Assembly: GCA_037384645.1 (NCBI GenBank)
Contig: JARRNT010000040.1
Span: forward strand, 1 to 60,237
Direction: 5' to 3'
Length of the DNA: 60,237 nt
Source: RI-92 sp037384645
GTDB lineage: Bacteria > Pseudomonadota > Gammaproteobacteria > UBA6429 > Thiohalophilaceae
Shown here: piece by piece, positions 35,256 through 44,253 of the stretch
Numbering within the stretch: the first letter of the stretch is position 1
How the letters are laid out: every line of letters begins with the position of its first letter
Made by a program: the position numbers and the translations under genes
The notes under the pieces: model-generated
Told to the model about the DNA's origin: nothing
Seen by the model: the letters and a program-made list of their open reading frames with translations, nothing else
The model's database searches: none

Positions 35256-35430
35256 CATCAATTTGTGATAAGAAATATTCATACACGGCTGGGAAACTGA
35301 TTCGGCAAAAGCCAGTCACAGCCGGTATTGGAAGGAATGTGAAGGGAATCACGGATAATACAGCGAGATTCTGTTCTGTTACCCGCAACGACTTCCATAT
35401 CAATAAATAACCTATCAGGAGAGAAACTTT

Positions 35431-36195
35431 ATGAAAACCCGCATTTTCCTCATTTGTATGGCGTTGAGTGCGACTGCCTGGGGTGCGGAACCGGCAGCAG
35501 GCATGAATACAGCAGCGGATACCTCTGCCGCGCCGTCGACGACACCGACTGAACAAAAGGCTACTGCGCCAGCAGCTGATGTCTCTGCGACGACAGATAA
35601 TGCAGATACCCAGGCGGCAAAACCGGCTGAACAACAGTCAGGCGCAGACGCTCAGCAAAAGTCGACACAGCAGTCTGCCGAATCTGGCTTTTCCCGGGGC
35701 AGTGTTGTGCGTTCCGTGTTCACTACCGGGGTAAAAGACCGGGAACCGGTAGACAAACTGAATAGCGGCAAGACTGACGACGACCATATCTTTTATTACA
35801 CAGAACTGCGCGACATGACCGGACAAACCGCGATTCACCGTTGGCAGTACAAGGGCAAGGTTGTCGCCGAAGTGAAATTCAAGGTGCGTGGGCCGCGTTG
35901 GCGGGTCTGGTCGAGCAAGACGATCCCGACCGGTGATACCGGTGAATGGAAGGTTTCGGTGCTCAATGGCGCCGGTGAGGTGATTGCTGAGGACATGATT
36001 GACTACACGGGGCAACCGGCAGCAAGCGATCAATCCACGACAATGGAGCAAAAACCTGCCGGGCAACCGACTGCACAGCAACCGGCAGCAAGCGATCAAT
36101 CCAAGACGATGGAGCAAAAGCCGGCCGAACAACCGGCTCCGTCACAACAGCCCGCAACTCAGCAACCGGCAACAGATAATGGTATGTCCAATTAA
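35431..36195 (+). CDS. Periplasmic DUF2914 protein with Gln/Pro/Ala-rich flanks
   Basis: A signal peptide (MKTRIFLICMALSATAWGAEP) is followed by a low-complexity Ala/Thr/Gln region to about residue 87. A DUF2914 domain lies at about 90-190 (VVRSVFTTGVKDREPVDKL, FYYTELRDMTGQTAIHRWQY, WRVWSSKTIPTGDTGEWKVSVL). The tail has a 22-residue repeat (QPAASDQS-TMEQKPA) and ends QQPATDNGMSN. The 254-residue protein has no catalytic motif. DUF2914 has an immunoglobulin-like sandwich pattern of unknown role. An AGGAGAG ribosome binding site precedes the ATG. Confidence 0.8.
   Translation: MKTRIFLICMALSATAWGAEPAAGMNTAADTSAAPSTTPTEQKATAPAADVSATTDNADTQAAKPAEQQSGADAQQKSTQQSAESGFSRGSVVRSVFTTGVKDREPVDKLNSGKTDDDHIFYYTELRDMTGQTAIHRWQYKGKVVAEVKFKVRGPRWRVWSSKTIPTGDTGEWKVSVLNGAGEVIAEDMIDYTGQPAASDQSTTMEQKPAGQPTAQQPAASDQSKTMEQKPAEQPAPSQQPATQQPATDNGMSN
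36013..36144 (+). repeat. 66-base tandem repeat in the DUF2914 gene
   Basis: Two units with a 66-base period (36013-36078 and 36079-36144) are identical over their first 25 bases and diverge later. They encode the 22-residue repeat of the tail. The repeat keeps the reading frame. Confidence 0.8.
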
Positions 36196-36216
36196 GACCC
36201 GGGGTAGTCTGGATAA

Positions 36217-36246
36217 AATGCCGCCCGGAAGGGCGGCATATTTTTT
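36217..36246 (+). terminator. Terminator after DUF2914 gene, probably bidirectional
   Basis: A 9-base-pair stem ATGCCGCCC-GGAA-GGGCGGCAT (36218-36239) is followed by ATTTTTT. On the minus strand it is followed by TTTTAT, so it can also serve ettA, which ends at 36295. Confidence 0.88.
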
Positions 36247-36294
36247 CAGTCGACGCTGATTCGATTGAATCGCTGAGTGCAACGCCGGGTTCGG

Positions 36295-37962
36295 CTAGCG
36301 TGTCAGCGGTTTGTATTTGATGCGGTGGGGTTGATCGGCATCATCGCCCAGACGGCGTTTGCGATCGGCTTCATAGTCGGCGTAGTTACCTTCAAACCAG
36401 ACCACCTGGCTGTCGCCTTCAAAGGCGAGGATGTGGGTGGCAATGCGATCGAGGAACCAGCGATCGTGTGAAATAATGACCGCACAGCCCGGGAAGGCGA
36501 GCAAGGCATCTTCCAGTGCACGCAGGGTTTCCACATCAAGGTCGTTGGTGGGTTCGTCGAGCAACAAGACATTGCCGCCGCTCTTCAGCAGTTTAGCCAG
36601 GTGCACCCGGTTGCGTTCACCGCCGGAGAGATTGCCCACGATTTTCTGCTGATCGGTACCGCGGAAATTGAAGCGCCCGACATAGGCCCGGGAGGGCACC
36701 TGGTATTTTCCAACGGAAATGATGTCCTGACCATCAGATATTTCTTCCCAGATGGTTTTTTTGGGATCAAGCGCGTCCCGACTTTGATCGACATAGGCGA
36801 GCTTGACGGTTTCTCCAAGATTTAATTCACCTTCATCCGGTTGTTCCTGGCCGACAATCATGCGAAACAGCGTGGTCTTGCCCGCGCCATTGGGGCCAAT
36901 AATGCCGACAATGCCGCCAGGGGGCAGGCTGAAATTGAGATTTTCATAGAGCAGGTGATCGCCGAAACCTTTTTTGACATCGGTCGCCTGGATTACCACA
37001 TCACCCAGACGCGGTCCGGGTGGAATGTAGAGTTCCTTGGTTTCATTGCGTTGCTGGTAATCGCTGGAACTGAGTTCCTCGAACTTGGCCAGACGGGCCT
37101 TGCTCTTGGCATGACGGCCCTTGGGATTGCTGCGCACCCATTCCAGCTCTTCTTTCATGGCCTTGATCCGGGCGGTTTCCTGTTTTTCCTGCATTTCCAG
37201 GCGTTTTTCTTTCTGCTCCAGCCAGGAGGAATAATTTCCCTCCCAGGGAATCCCTTCACCGCGGTCCAGTTCCAGGATCCAGCCGGCGACGTTATCGAGG
37301 AAGTAACGATCGTGCGTAACAGCGACGACCGTACCCGAATAGTCGTGTAAGAATCGCTCCAGCCAGGCCACGGATTCGGCGTCCAGGTGGTTGGTCGGCT
37401 CGTCCAGTAACAGCATGTCCGGGTTGGACAGCAATAATTTGCACAAGGCGACCCGTCGACGTTCACCTCCGGAAAGCTTGCTGACATCGGCATCCCAGGG
37501 CGGCAGACGCAGGGCATCGGCGGCAATTTCCAGGGTGCGTTCCAGGTTGTGTCCATCGCTGGCCTGGAGCAGGTTTTCCAGTTCAGCCTGTTCGGCCGCG
37601 AGCGCATCAAAGTCCGCATCTGGCTCAGCGTAGGCCGCATAGATCTCGTCCAGGCGTTTTTGCGCGTCCTTGATATGCCCCAATGCCGCTTCTACATTAC
37701 CGCGTACGTCGGTACTGTCATCCAGCTGCGGTTCCTGTGGCAGGTAACCGATATTGATGCCCGGTTGTGGCCTGGCCTCGCCTTCGACCTCGGTATCCAC
37801 ACCCGCCATGATTCGCAGCAGGCTGGATTTACCCGAGCCGTTGAGACCCAGCACGCCAATCTTGGCACCGGGGAAAAACGACAGTGAAATGTCTTTGAGG
37901 ATAAAACGCTTGGGTGGCACGATTTTGCTCACCCGGTTCATGGTATAGATATATTGAGCCAT
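36295..37962 (-). CDS. ettA: Energy-dependent translational throttle protein EttA
   Basis: EttA is an ABC-F ATPase that binds the ribosomal E site and gates translation according to the ATP/ADP ratio. The start is MAQYIYTMNRVSKIVPPK, diagnostic for EttA. It has two ABC domains (Walker A GLNGSGKSSLLRI and GPNGAGKTTLFRM, signatures LSGGERRRVALC and LSGGERNRVHLA) and the arm and linker regions (EKRLEMQEKQETARIKAMKEELEWVR). The length of 555 residues is exactly as expected. It has no membrane domain, as is usual for ABC-F proteins. Confidence 0.97.
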   Translation of the reverse strand: MAQYIYTMNRVSKIVPPKRFILKDISLSFFPGAKIGVLGLNGSGKSSLLRIMAGVDTEVEGEARPQPGINIGYLPQEPQLDDSTDVRGNVEAALGHIKDAQKRLDEIYAAYAEPDADFDALAAEQAELENLLQASDGHNLERTLEIAADALRLPPWDADVSKLSGGERRRVALCKLLLSNPDMLLLDEPTNHLDAESVAWLERFLHDYSGTVVAVTHDRYFLDNVAGWILELDRGEGIPWEGNYSSWLEQKEKRLEMQEKQETARIKAMKEELEWVRSNPKGRHAKSKARLAKFEELSSSDYQQRNETKELYIPPGPRLGDVVIQATDVKKGFGDHLLYENLNFSLPPGGIVGIIGPNGAGKTTLFRMIVGQEQPDEGELNLGETVKLAYVDQSRDALDPKKTIWEEISDGQDIISVGKYQVPSRAYVGRFNFRGTDQQKIVGNLSGGERNRVHLAKLLKSGGNVLLLDEPTNDLDVETLRALEDALLAFPGCAVIISHDRWFLDRIATHILAFEGDSQVVWFEGNYADYEADRKRRLGDDADQPHRIKYKPLTR

Positions 37963-38512
37963 GCTATTGAATAACTTCTGGGTTCATCATATTAAGCTCG
38001 GCATTGTAAGTCAGCATGCGTGATCGACACAAATGGCGGCATGACGACAAATTTTTCGCAGTCGGCGTCGCGTTGACTGATAGCACTGCGTAAGCAGCGG
38101 CAAAGCTTGTTTGCAGCTACGCGCAGGTTTTCTGTCAAAGCTAACAGGCTCCTTGTTATTGTCAGCAGCTTGCCGCCACTGCGGTGGGGCTAAGCGTGGA
38201 TTAACCCGGCGCAGCCAAAGGCAGGCTTTTGCATGAACACGCTTTATTGCGAACCTCTCTCGACTGATAGCGTTGTGTTATTGCCAGCAAAGCGAAACAG
38301 AAGAAGAATCAAGTTGTATCTGCGATACGCTATATCTCGTTGATTTTAATATAAAATTTAGCGTTTCGTAAAAGAGATTGGTTTGCCTCGGCGCGGACTA
38401 TTTTGACTTCTCTTGATCCACTACAGTGCATTTCTCTTGAAAAATAAATAATTTGATTGCATCTTCATATGGATTGGGGAATGGCAAACGGCACGATTGG
38501 GAGGGTACGCTG
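37963..38512. other. Gene-free stretch between ettA and the RND adaptor gene
   Basis: No convincing gene is seen. The segment contains loosely similar pieces, including GACTGATAGC at about 38075 and 38261, and TGTTATTG-CAGCA at about 38155 and 38276. It also has a small GC hairpin near 38173-38190. The last 150 bases are AT-rich, as for a promoter. It may be the remains of a gene or an untranslated RNA; neither can be supported. Confidence 0.4.
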
Positions 38513-39520
38513 ATGCCAGTGCGTAGATACGGGCTTTTAGGCCTGTTGTTTCTAAGTTTATTTATCTCACCGATTTGTCTGGCGGCGGATCTGGCGACAG
38601 CCACGGTACAGGAGGAAACCTTTCCCCGGACCAGTGTTGTCGACGCCACGATGGAAGCCGTGCAGCAGGCGACAGTTTCTTCCCAGGTATCAGGGCGCAT
38701 CACCCAGATCAATTTCGATGTCGATGACTACGTCAAAAAGGGCGATGTCATCATTCGTCTGCGTGACAAGGAACAGCGGGCGGCACTGGATGCGGCCAAA
38801 GCCCGCTTCGATGAAGCGCAACGGGAATACAAGCGGGTCAAGGAGATTTATGCCAAGAAGCTGGTAGCCAAGGCCGCCCTGGATCGCGCCGAGGCACAAC
38901 TCAAGGCAACCCGGGCCGCCATGCAACAGGCGCAGGAATCCCTGGAACATACCGTGATACGCGCGCCGTATAGCGGGATTGTGGTCAAACGCCTGGTTGA
39001 AGTTGGGGAAACCGCCCATCCCGGCCAGCCACTGATGACAGGCTTGTCACTGGAAAAGCTGCGCGCCGTGGTTAATCTGCCTCAATCTTTAATCTTTGCC
39101 GTGCGCCAGCACCAGCAGGCCTACGTCTGGGTTGGTAAAGATCGCCAGACCCGGGTCAAGTCCGATTCCCTGACCATCAGTCCGTTTGCCGACCCCGCCA
39201 GTCATACTTTTCTGGTGCGCGTGAATTTGCCGGTGGGGGAGCACCATATCTATCCGGGGATGTATACCAAAGTGGCATTTATTACCGGTGAAACCCGCTA
39301 TCTCGTGATTCCAAAGCAGGCCGTAGCTCATCGCAGTGAGGTGACTGCCGTGTATGTTCAGGATGAAAAGGGCGGTCTGAGCCTGCGCCAGGTGCGCCTG
39401 GGGGAAAGCCTGCCGGACAACCGGGTGGAAGTCCTGGCCGGTCTCAGCGTCGGCGAACACGTGGTCCTGGATCCTGTTGCTGCAGCGGCTGCAATAACCC
39501 TGGCTGCGCAGGCAAAATAA
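38513..39520 (+). CDS. RND efflux periplasmic adaptor (membrane fusion protein)
   Basis: The start at 38513 (MPVRRYGLLGLLFLSLFISPICLAAD) gives a clean signal peptide and has GGGAGGG upstream; the ATG at 38453 adds a polar leader. The 335-residue protein has the lipoyl half-motifs (VSSQVSGRITQINFDVDDYVKKGDVIIRL and TVIRAPYSGIVVKRLVEVGETAHPG), an alpha hairpin (about 95-150), and a beta-barrel and membrane-proximal part. It is short for an RND adaptor. It is paired with the pump gene 9 bases downstream. No outer-membrane channel gene is nearby. Confidence 0.88.
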   Translation: MPVRRYGLLGLLFLSLFISPICLAADLATATVQEETFPRTSVVDATMEAVQQATVSSQVSGRITQINFDVDDYVKKGDVIIRLRDKEQRAALDAAKARFDEAQREYKRVKEIYAKKLVAKAALDRAEAQLKATRAAMQQAQESLEHTVIRAPYSGIVVKRLVEVGETAHPGQPLMTGLSLEKLRAVVNLPQSLIFAVRQHQQAYVWVGKDRQTRVKSDSLTISPFADPASHTFLVRVNLPVGEHHIYPGMYTKVAFITGETRYLVIPKQAVAHRSEVTAVYVQDEKGGLSLRQVRLGESLPDNRVEVLAGLSVGEHVVLDPVAAAAAITLAAQAK

Positions 39521-39529
39521 GGCATAAAC

Positions 39530-42500
39530 ATGGCGGAAAAACTCGGTATTTCAGGACGTATTGCCCGCAGTTTTCTTACCTCGGAAATCACGCCGTTACT
39601 GGCTCTGGTCGGTTTCCTACTGGGTGTGTTCGCCGTCATGATCACCCCGCGCGAGGAAGAGCCGCAAATCAATGTCACTTTTGCCAACGTGTTTATCGCC
39701 TATCCCGGTGCGTCCGCCCAGGAAGTGGAGGAGTTAGTCAGTACCCCGGCGGAACAAATCCTGTCTGAACTTGAGGGGGTCAAGCACATATATTCAGTGT
39801 CATATCCGGGCATGTCGGTGTTGACCGTGCAGTTCAAGGTTGGCGAGGACCGTACCCGTTCCATCGTGCGCCTGTATAACGCGATGTATTCCAAGTCAGA
39901 CTGGTTACCTTCCAACCTGGGTGTGTTGCCGCCCATTATCAAACCCAAGGGCATCGATGATGTACCTATCGTCAGCCTGACCCTGTGGTCCAAGAACAAA
40001 AACAAGGGGGCCGAGGAACTGCAAAAGGTGGCGCATGCTATCGAAGTCGAGCTTAAGCGTGTTCCCGGGACGCGGGATATCTACACCATCGGTGGCCCGG
40101 ATAATGTCGTACACGTGCTGTTCAAGCCGAGTGCCCTGGCAGGCTATGGCTTGAGCCTGGAAAATTTGCGCAATGCCTTACAATTGAGCAATGCCACGCG
40201 GCCGCTTGGCGATCTCGTCAAAAACAACCGGGAAATCGAAGTCCAGGCCGGCCAGTTCCTGTCGACACCGGAGCAGGTGAGCGACCTGATTGTTGGGGTA
40301 CATGCCGGCAAACCGGTTTACCTGCATGACGTTGCGACAGTTCGTCTGGGCCCCGATCAGCCCGAGCAATATGTCTGGTTTTCCACCGGGCCGGCGGCGG
40401 CGAGCAAACACATTCCCGGCCATGGTGAGTACCCGGCTGTGACTATCGCCATTGCCAAGCAGCCGGGTAGCAATGCCGTGCAGATTGCCGATAACATCAT
40501 CCAGCGCGTTGATCACCTCAAGGGTGTCTTTATCCCGCATGACGTCAATGTGACTGTTACCCGTAACTATGGCGAGACCGCCAACGCCAAGGCGCTCAAG
40601 CTGATCGAAAAACTGATTTTTGCTACCGCCTCGGTGGTGCTGCTGGTCCTGTTTGCCCTGGGCCGACGCGAGGCGGTGATCGTCGGCGTTGCCGTGGTCA
40701 TTACGCTGGCGATCACTCTGTTCGCCTCCTGGGTCTGGGGCTTTACCCTCAACCGCGTGTCTTTATTCGCCCTCATTTTCTCCATTGGTATCCTGGTAGA
40801 TGATGCTATCGTGGTCGTGGAGAATATTCATCGGCATATTCAGCTGGGGGCACGCGATTTGCGCGAGGCCATTCCGCGTGCTGTCGATGAAGTGGGGGGG
40901 CCGACGATCCTGGCTACATTTACCGTGATCGCCGCGCTGCTACCCATGGCCTTTGTGACAGGACTGATGGGACCGTACATGAGCCCGATTCCCATCAATG
41001 CCAGCACCGGGATGCTGATCTCGCTGGTGGTTGCGTTTGCGGTAACCCCATGGCTGGCGAATAAACTGATTTCCGTACATGGGCATCATACGCCGCAGGC
41101 AGCCACCGAGGGCAAGCTCTATCGCATTTTTGTCCGTTATGTCGGACCGTTCCTCCAGGGGGAACAGGGCAGAAAACGGCGCTGGATCCTGGCCGGTGTG
41201 ATTGGTCTGGCTATCCTGATTTCAGTGAGTCTGGCCTTACCCTTCAAGGTCGTGATCATGAAGATGCTGCCATTCGATAATAAGTCGGAGTTGCAGGTGG
41301 TAGTGGACATGCCGGCCGGCACCCCGCTGCAACAGACCTCGCGGGTGTTGCATGCCCTCGGCGGCTATCTCGATACCGTGCCGGAAGTGACGGATTACGA
41401 AGCTTATGCCGGCACGGCTTCACCGATAAATTTCAATGGCCTGGTGCGCCAGTACTATCTGCGTAAATCTCCCAACATGGGAGATATCCAGGTCAACCTC
41501 ACGGACAAGCATGAACGTGAGCGCAAGAGTCATGAAATCGCACTGGCGTTGCGTCCCCAGCTTGATGCCATTGCTGAAAAATATCACGCCAACATCAAGA
41601 TCGTGGAGGTGCCACCGGGACCACCTGTGCTTTCCCCGTTAGTGGCCGAGGTCTATGGCCTGAATTACAACGGCCAGCTGGCGTTGGCCAAGCGGGTCCG
41701 CAAGGCCTTCGAATCCACGCCGGATATCGTCGATGTGGATGACAGTGTGATTGCCAGTGCACCCAAGCTGATTGTGCAGGTCGATCAACACAAAGCGGCT
41801 TTGTGGGGAGTCTCGCAACAGTCGATCGTCAGTGCGATCCATACCGCGCTCGATGGTGAAGACATCAGTTACCTGCACCCGGGCCATCTGAAATATCCTT
41901 TGCCGATCCGGCTGGAACTACCGGCTAACCAGAAGCGGGGTATTGCTGAGCTGGAAGATATCCATGTACCCGGTGCAAATGGCAAGTTGATAGCCATGAG
42001 TGATCTGGTTCATGTTGTGCGTAGTGAGCGGGAACAGCCGATCTATCACAAGGACCTGTTGCCCGTCGTCTACGTCACCGGCGACATGGCGGGTAAACTC
42101 GACAGCCCCCTGTACGGTATGTTTGATATTGCCGGCAAACTGGCCAGACTGAATACCCCGCAGGGCTATCCCCTGGCGCAGCATTACATTGCCCAGCCGC
42201 AAAACCCGTATCTCTACAGTATCAAGTGGGACGGGGAGTGGCAGGTAACCTACGAAACCTTCCGTGACATGGGCATCGCCTATGCCGTGGGTCTGATCCT
42301 GATCTATTTTCTGGTAGTGGCGCAATTTCGCTCGTATTTTGTTCCGATCATCATCATGGCACCGATTCCGCTGACCGTGATGGGGGTGATACCGGGCCAT
42401 GCTTTCATGGATTTGTTTGGAGAAGCGCAATTTACCGCGACCTCCATGATTGGCATGATTGCCCTGGCGGGTATCATTGTGCGTAATTCCATTCTGCTGG

Positions 42501-42760
42501 TGGACTTTATTAATCAGCAGGTTGCAGAAGGGATTCCATTGCAGGATGCCGTCCTGCGCGCGGGCGCGGTGCGCGCCAAACCGATCATGCTCACCGGGCT
42601 GGCGGCCATGTTGGGAGCCCTGTTCATACTGGATGATCCCATCTTTAACGGCCTGGCCATTTCCCTGATATTCGGTATCCTGGTGTCGACCCTGTTGACC
42701 CTGGTTGTCATTCCCGTCTGGTATTACGCCTACCGGATGAAACACCCTTCCCCCACGTAG
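39530..42760 (+). CDS. RND-family efflux pump inner-membrane subunit
   Basis: This is a 1076-residue AcrB-type transporter. The first span is followed by PREEEPQINVTFANVFIAYPGASAQEVEELVSTP, the family start. Transmembrane helix 4 carries the proton-relay pair in SIGILVDDAIVVVENIHRH. Two periplasmic loops and the second half (MIALAGIIVRNSILLVDFINQQV) are complete. The sequence looks like the VexH/TriC-like branch of broad-substrate efflux pumps, but the substrate cannot be inferred. It is transcribed with the adaptor upstream. Confidence 0.92.
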   Translation: MAEKLGISGRIARSFLTSEITPLLALVGFLLGVFAVMITPREEEPQINVTFANVFIAYPGASAQEVEELVSTPAEQILSELEGVKHIYSVSYPGMSVLTVQFKVGEDRTRSIVRLYNAMYSKSDWLPSNLGVLPPIIKPKGIDDVPIVSLTLWSKNKNKGAEELQKVAHAIEVELKRVPGTRDIYTIGGPDNVVHVLFKPSALAGYGLSLENLRNALQLSNATRPLGDLVKNNREIEVQAGQFLSTPEQVSDLIVGVHAGKPVYLHDVATVRLGPDQPEQYVWFSTGPAAASKHIPGHGEYPAVTIAIAKQPGSNAVQIADNIIQRVDHLKGVFIPHDVNVTVTRNYGETANAKALKLIEKLIFATASVVLLVLFALGRREAVIVGVAVVITLAITLFASWVWGFTLNRVSLFALIFSIGILVDDAIVVVENIHRHIQLGARDLREAIPRAVDEVGGPTILATFTVIAALLPMAFVTGLMGPYMSPIPINASTGMLISLVVAFAVTPWLANKLISVHGHHTPQAATEGKLYRIFVRYVGPFLQGEQGRKRRWILAGVIGLAILISVSLALPFKVVIMKMLPFDNKSELQVVVDMPAGTPLQQTSRVLHALGGYLDTVPEVTDYEAYAGTASPINFNGLVRQYYLRKSPNMGDIQVNLTDKHERERKSHEIALALRPQLDAIAEKYHANIKIVEVPPGPPVLSPLVAEVYGLNYNGQLALAKRVRKAFESTPDIVDVDDSVIASAPKLIVQVDQHKAALWGVSQQSIVSAIHTALDGEDISYLHPGHLKYPLPIRLELPANQKRGIAELEDIHVPGANGKLIAMSDLVHVVRSEREQPIYHKDLLPVVYVTGDMAGKLDSPLYGMFDIAGKLARLNTPQGYPLAQHYIAQPQNPYLYSIKWDGEWQVTYETFRDMGIAYAVGLILIYFLVVAQFRSYFVPIIIMAPIPLTVMGVIPGHAFMDLFGEAQFTATSMIGMIALAGIIVRNSILLVDFINQQVAEGIPLQDAVLRAGAVRAKPIMLTGLAAMLGALFILDDPIFNGLAISLIFGILVSTLLTLVVIPVWYYAYRMKHPSPT

Positions 42761-42879
42761 CCGGAGGCCTGATTGTTGCCTTTTTAAGCGGACTTGGTAC
42801 TATCCCTTACCTGTTTTTGTAAATACGCGCATAGAAGCAGGTTATTGTTCCAGTCCGTGTTGTGGTATAAAGGCAGACT

Positions 42880-43782
42880 ATGGCGGATAGGCGATTACAG
42901 GTGTTTCATACCGTGGCTCGGTTGCTGAGTTTTACCAAGGCGGCCGAAGAACTGCATATGACCCAGCCGGCTGTCACATTCCAGGTCCGACAGCTGGAGG
43001 AACAATTCAATACCCGTCTGTTCGATCGAACCCATAATCGTATCAGCCTGACTGAAGCCGGCAATCGTGTGTTTGAGTATGCCGAGCGCATCTTCCATCT
43101 TTACAGTGAAATGGATAACTCGGTACGTGAACTGACCGGGGATATCAGTGGTGTCCTGATCCTGGGGGCCAGCACGACGATTGCCGAATATATGCTGCCC
43201 GAACTGCTGGGTGATTTTAAGGCCAAGCATCCTGAAGTGACTATCCGCCTCAAGGTGGCCAATACCGATGGCATCGTGTCACAGGTTGAGAATAACGAAA
43301 TTGACCTTGGGGTGGTCGAGGCTCCCGTCAATAACAAGAATCTGGTGGTCGAGAAATGCCGAACGGACCAACTGGTATTGATCGTGCCGCCCGGCCATGA
43401 GTTGACCAGGGAAAACAGCGTGGGCATGACGCGTATTGCCGAATACCCGTTTATCTGCCGGGAAGAGGGATCCGGTACCCGTGAAGTCATGATCGAAAGC
43501 ATGCAGGCAGCGGGAATTGAGCCGGCAGATATGCGTATTGCCATGGAGTTGGGCAGTCTTGAGGCCATTAAGGGGGCAGTCGAATCGGGTATGGGCGTGT
43601 CCATTCTGTCACGCGCCACGCTCAACAAGGAGCTCAAACTCGGTACCCTGGTCGCCATTGACATCGACCCACCGATTAATCGTCCTTTCTCTTTCGTTCA
43701 CCAGAAGCAGAAATTCAAAGCCCGCGCCATGGAAGAATTACTCAGCTTCGCACGGAGTTATTGCCAGTCTCATCCGGTGTGA
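42880..43782 (+). CDS. LysR-family transcriptional regulator (CysL/CbbR-like)
   Basis: The N-terminal winged helix (LQVFHTVARLLSFTKAAEELHMTQPAVTFQVRQLEEQFNTRLFDRT) is followed by a substrate-binding domain (ISGVLILGASTTIAEYMLPELLG, NNEIDLGVVEAP, EGSGTREVM). The 300 residues fit the family. The sequence is closest in style to the CysL/CbbR group, which often controls sulfur, selenium or carbon metabolism; the target is not known. It lies after the RND pump on the same strand with a 119-base gap, so it may act on neighbours or elsewhere. Confidence 0.9.
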   Translation: MADRRLQVFHTVARLLSFTKAAEELHMTQPAVTFQVRQLEEQFNTRLFDRTHNRISLTEAGNRVFEYAERIFHLYSEMDNSVRELTGDISGVLILGASTTIAEYMLPELLGDFKAKHPEVTIRLKVANTDGIVSQVENNEIDLGVVEAPVNNKNLVVEKCRTDQLVLIVPPGHELTRENSVGMTRIAEYPFICREEGSGTREVMIESMQAAGIEPADMRIAMELGSLEAIKGAVESGMGVSILSRATLNKELKLGTLVAIDIDPPINRPFSFVHQKQKFKARAMEELLSFARSYCQSHPV

Positions 43783-43806
43783 CCATCTTCCGCCACAATC
43801 TCAGGC

Positions 43807-43830
43807 TATAATTTAAAATTATACTTTTTT
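43807..43830. other. AT-rich palindrome with T-run
   Basis: A 17-base perfect palindrome (TATAATTT-A-AAATTATA) is followed by C and six T, in the gap between the LysR gene and the next gene. It could be a weak terminator for the LysR gene or a -10 region; the two cannot be told apart. Confidence 0.35.
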
Positions 43831-43854
43831 CTGATTGGGATTGGAGGGCTGACA

Positions 43855-44253
43855 TTGACAGAACAGGAACAGCAGCTGCTGGATTATTTCCGTACACTCT
43901 CGCAACAGGATACGCATGCCTTGTTACGCTATGCGGCCTTCCTTGCCGGGTCTGAAGCTGCGACAACAAAAGACACAATCGGGCAAGCGGATACCGTCGA
44001 GCAGCAAACTGACACGGAAATACCACAACCGCAATTCATTAAACGACCTGAGAATGAGCGCGTTGTCGATGCGCTCAAGCGGTTATCGAATAGCTACCCG
44101 ATGCTGGAAAAGAAAACCCTGCTCGACAAGGCGTCCGGGCTGGTGGCGCAGCACATCATGTTCGGGAAGCCGGCAAAAGACGTCATTGATGAGATCGAGA
44201 AGCTGTTTGCTGATGCCTATGATGCCTATGTCAAGGAAGCAGGGCGCGCTTGA
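43855..44253 (+). CDS. Conserved small acidic protein of unknown function
   Basis: The TTG start at 43855 is set by a GGAGGG ribosome binding site. The 132-residue soluble protein has a helical N-terminus (EQEQQLLDYFRTLSQQDTHALLRYAAFLA), an acidic spacer, and a helical C-terminal domain (ERVVDALKRLSNSYPMLEKKTLLDKASGLVAQHIMFGKPAKDVIDEIEKLF). No domain of known function is recognised. Its stop overlaps the permease start (TGATG), so the two genes are co-translated. Confidence 0.75.
   Translation: MTEQEQQLLDYFRTLSQQDTHALLRYAAFLAGSEAATTKDTIGQADTVEQQTDTEIPQPQFIKRPENERVVDALKRLSNSYPMLEKKTLLDKASGLVAQHIMFGKPAKDVIDEIEKLFADAYDAYVKEAGRA

Noticed and set aside
38016..38093. 25-codon open frame in the gap before the RND genes
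   Set aside because: Too short, no ribosome binding site and no similarity that I recognise.
41918..42745. Long open frame on the minus strand opposite the RND pump gene (275 codons)
   Set aside because: Shadow of the transporter; it is His/Gln/Asp-rich and shows no motif.
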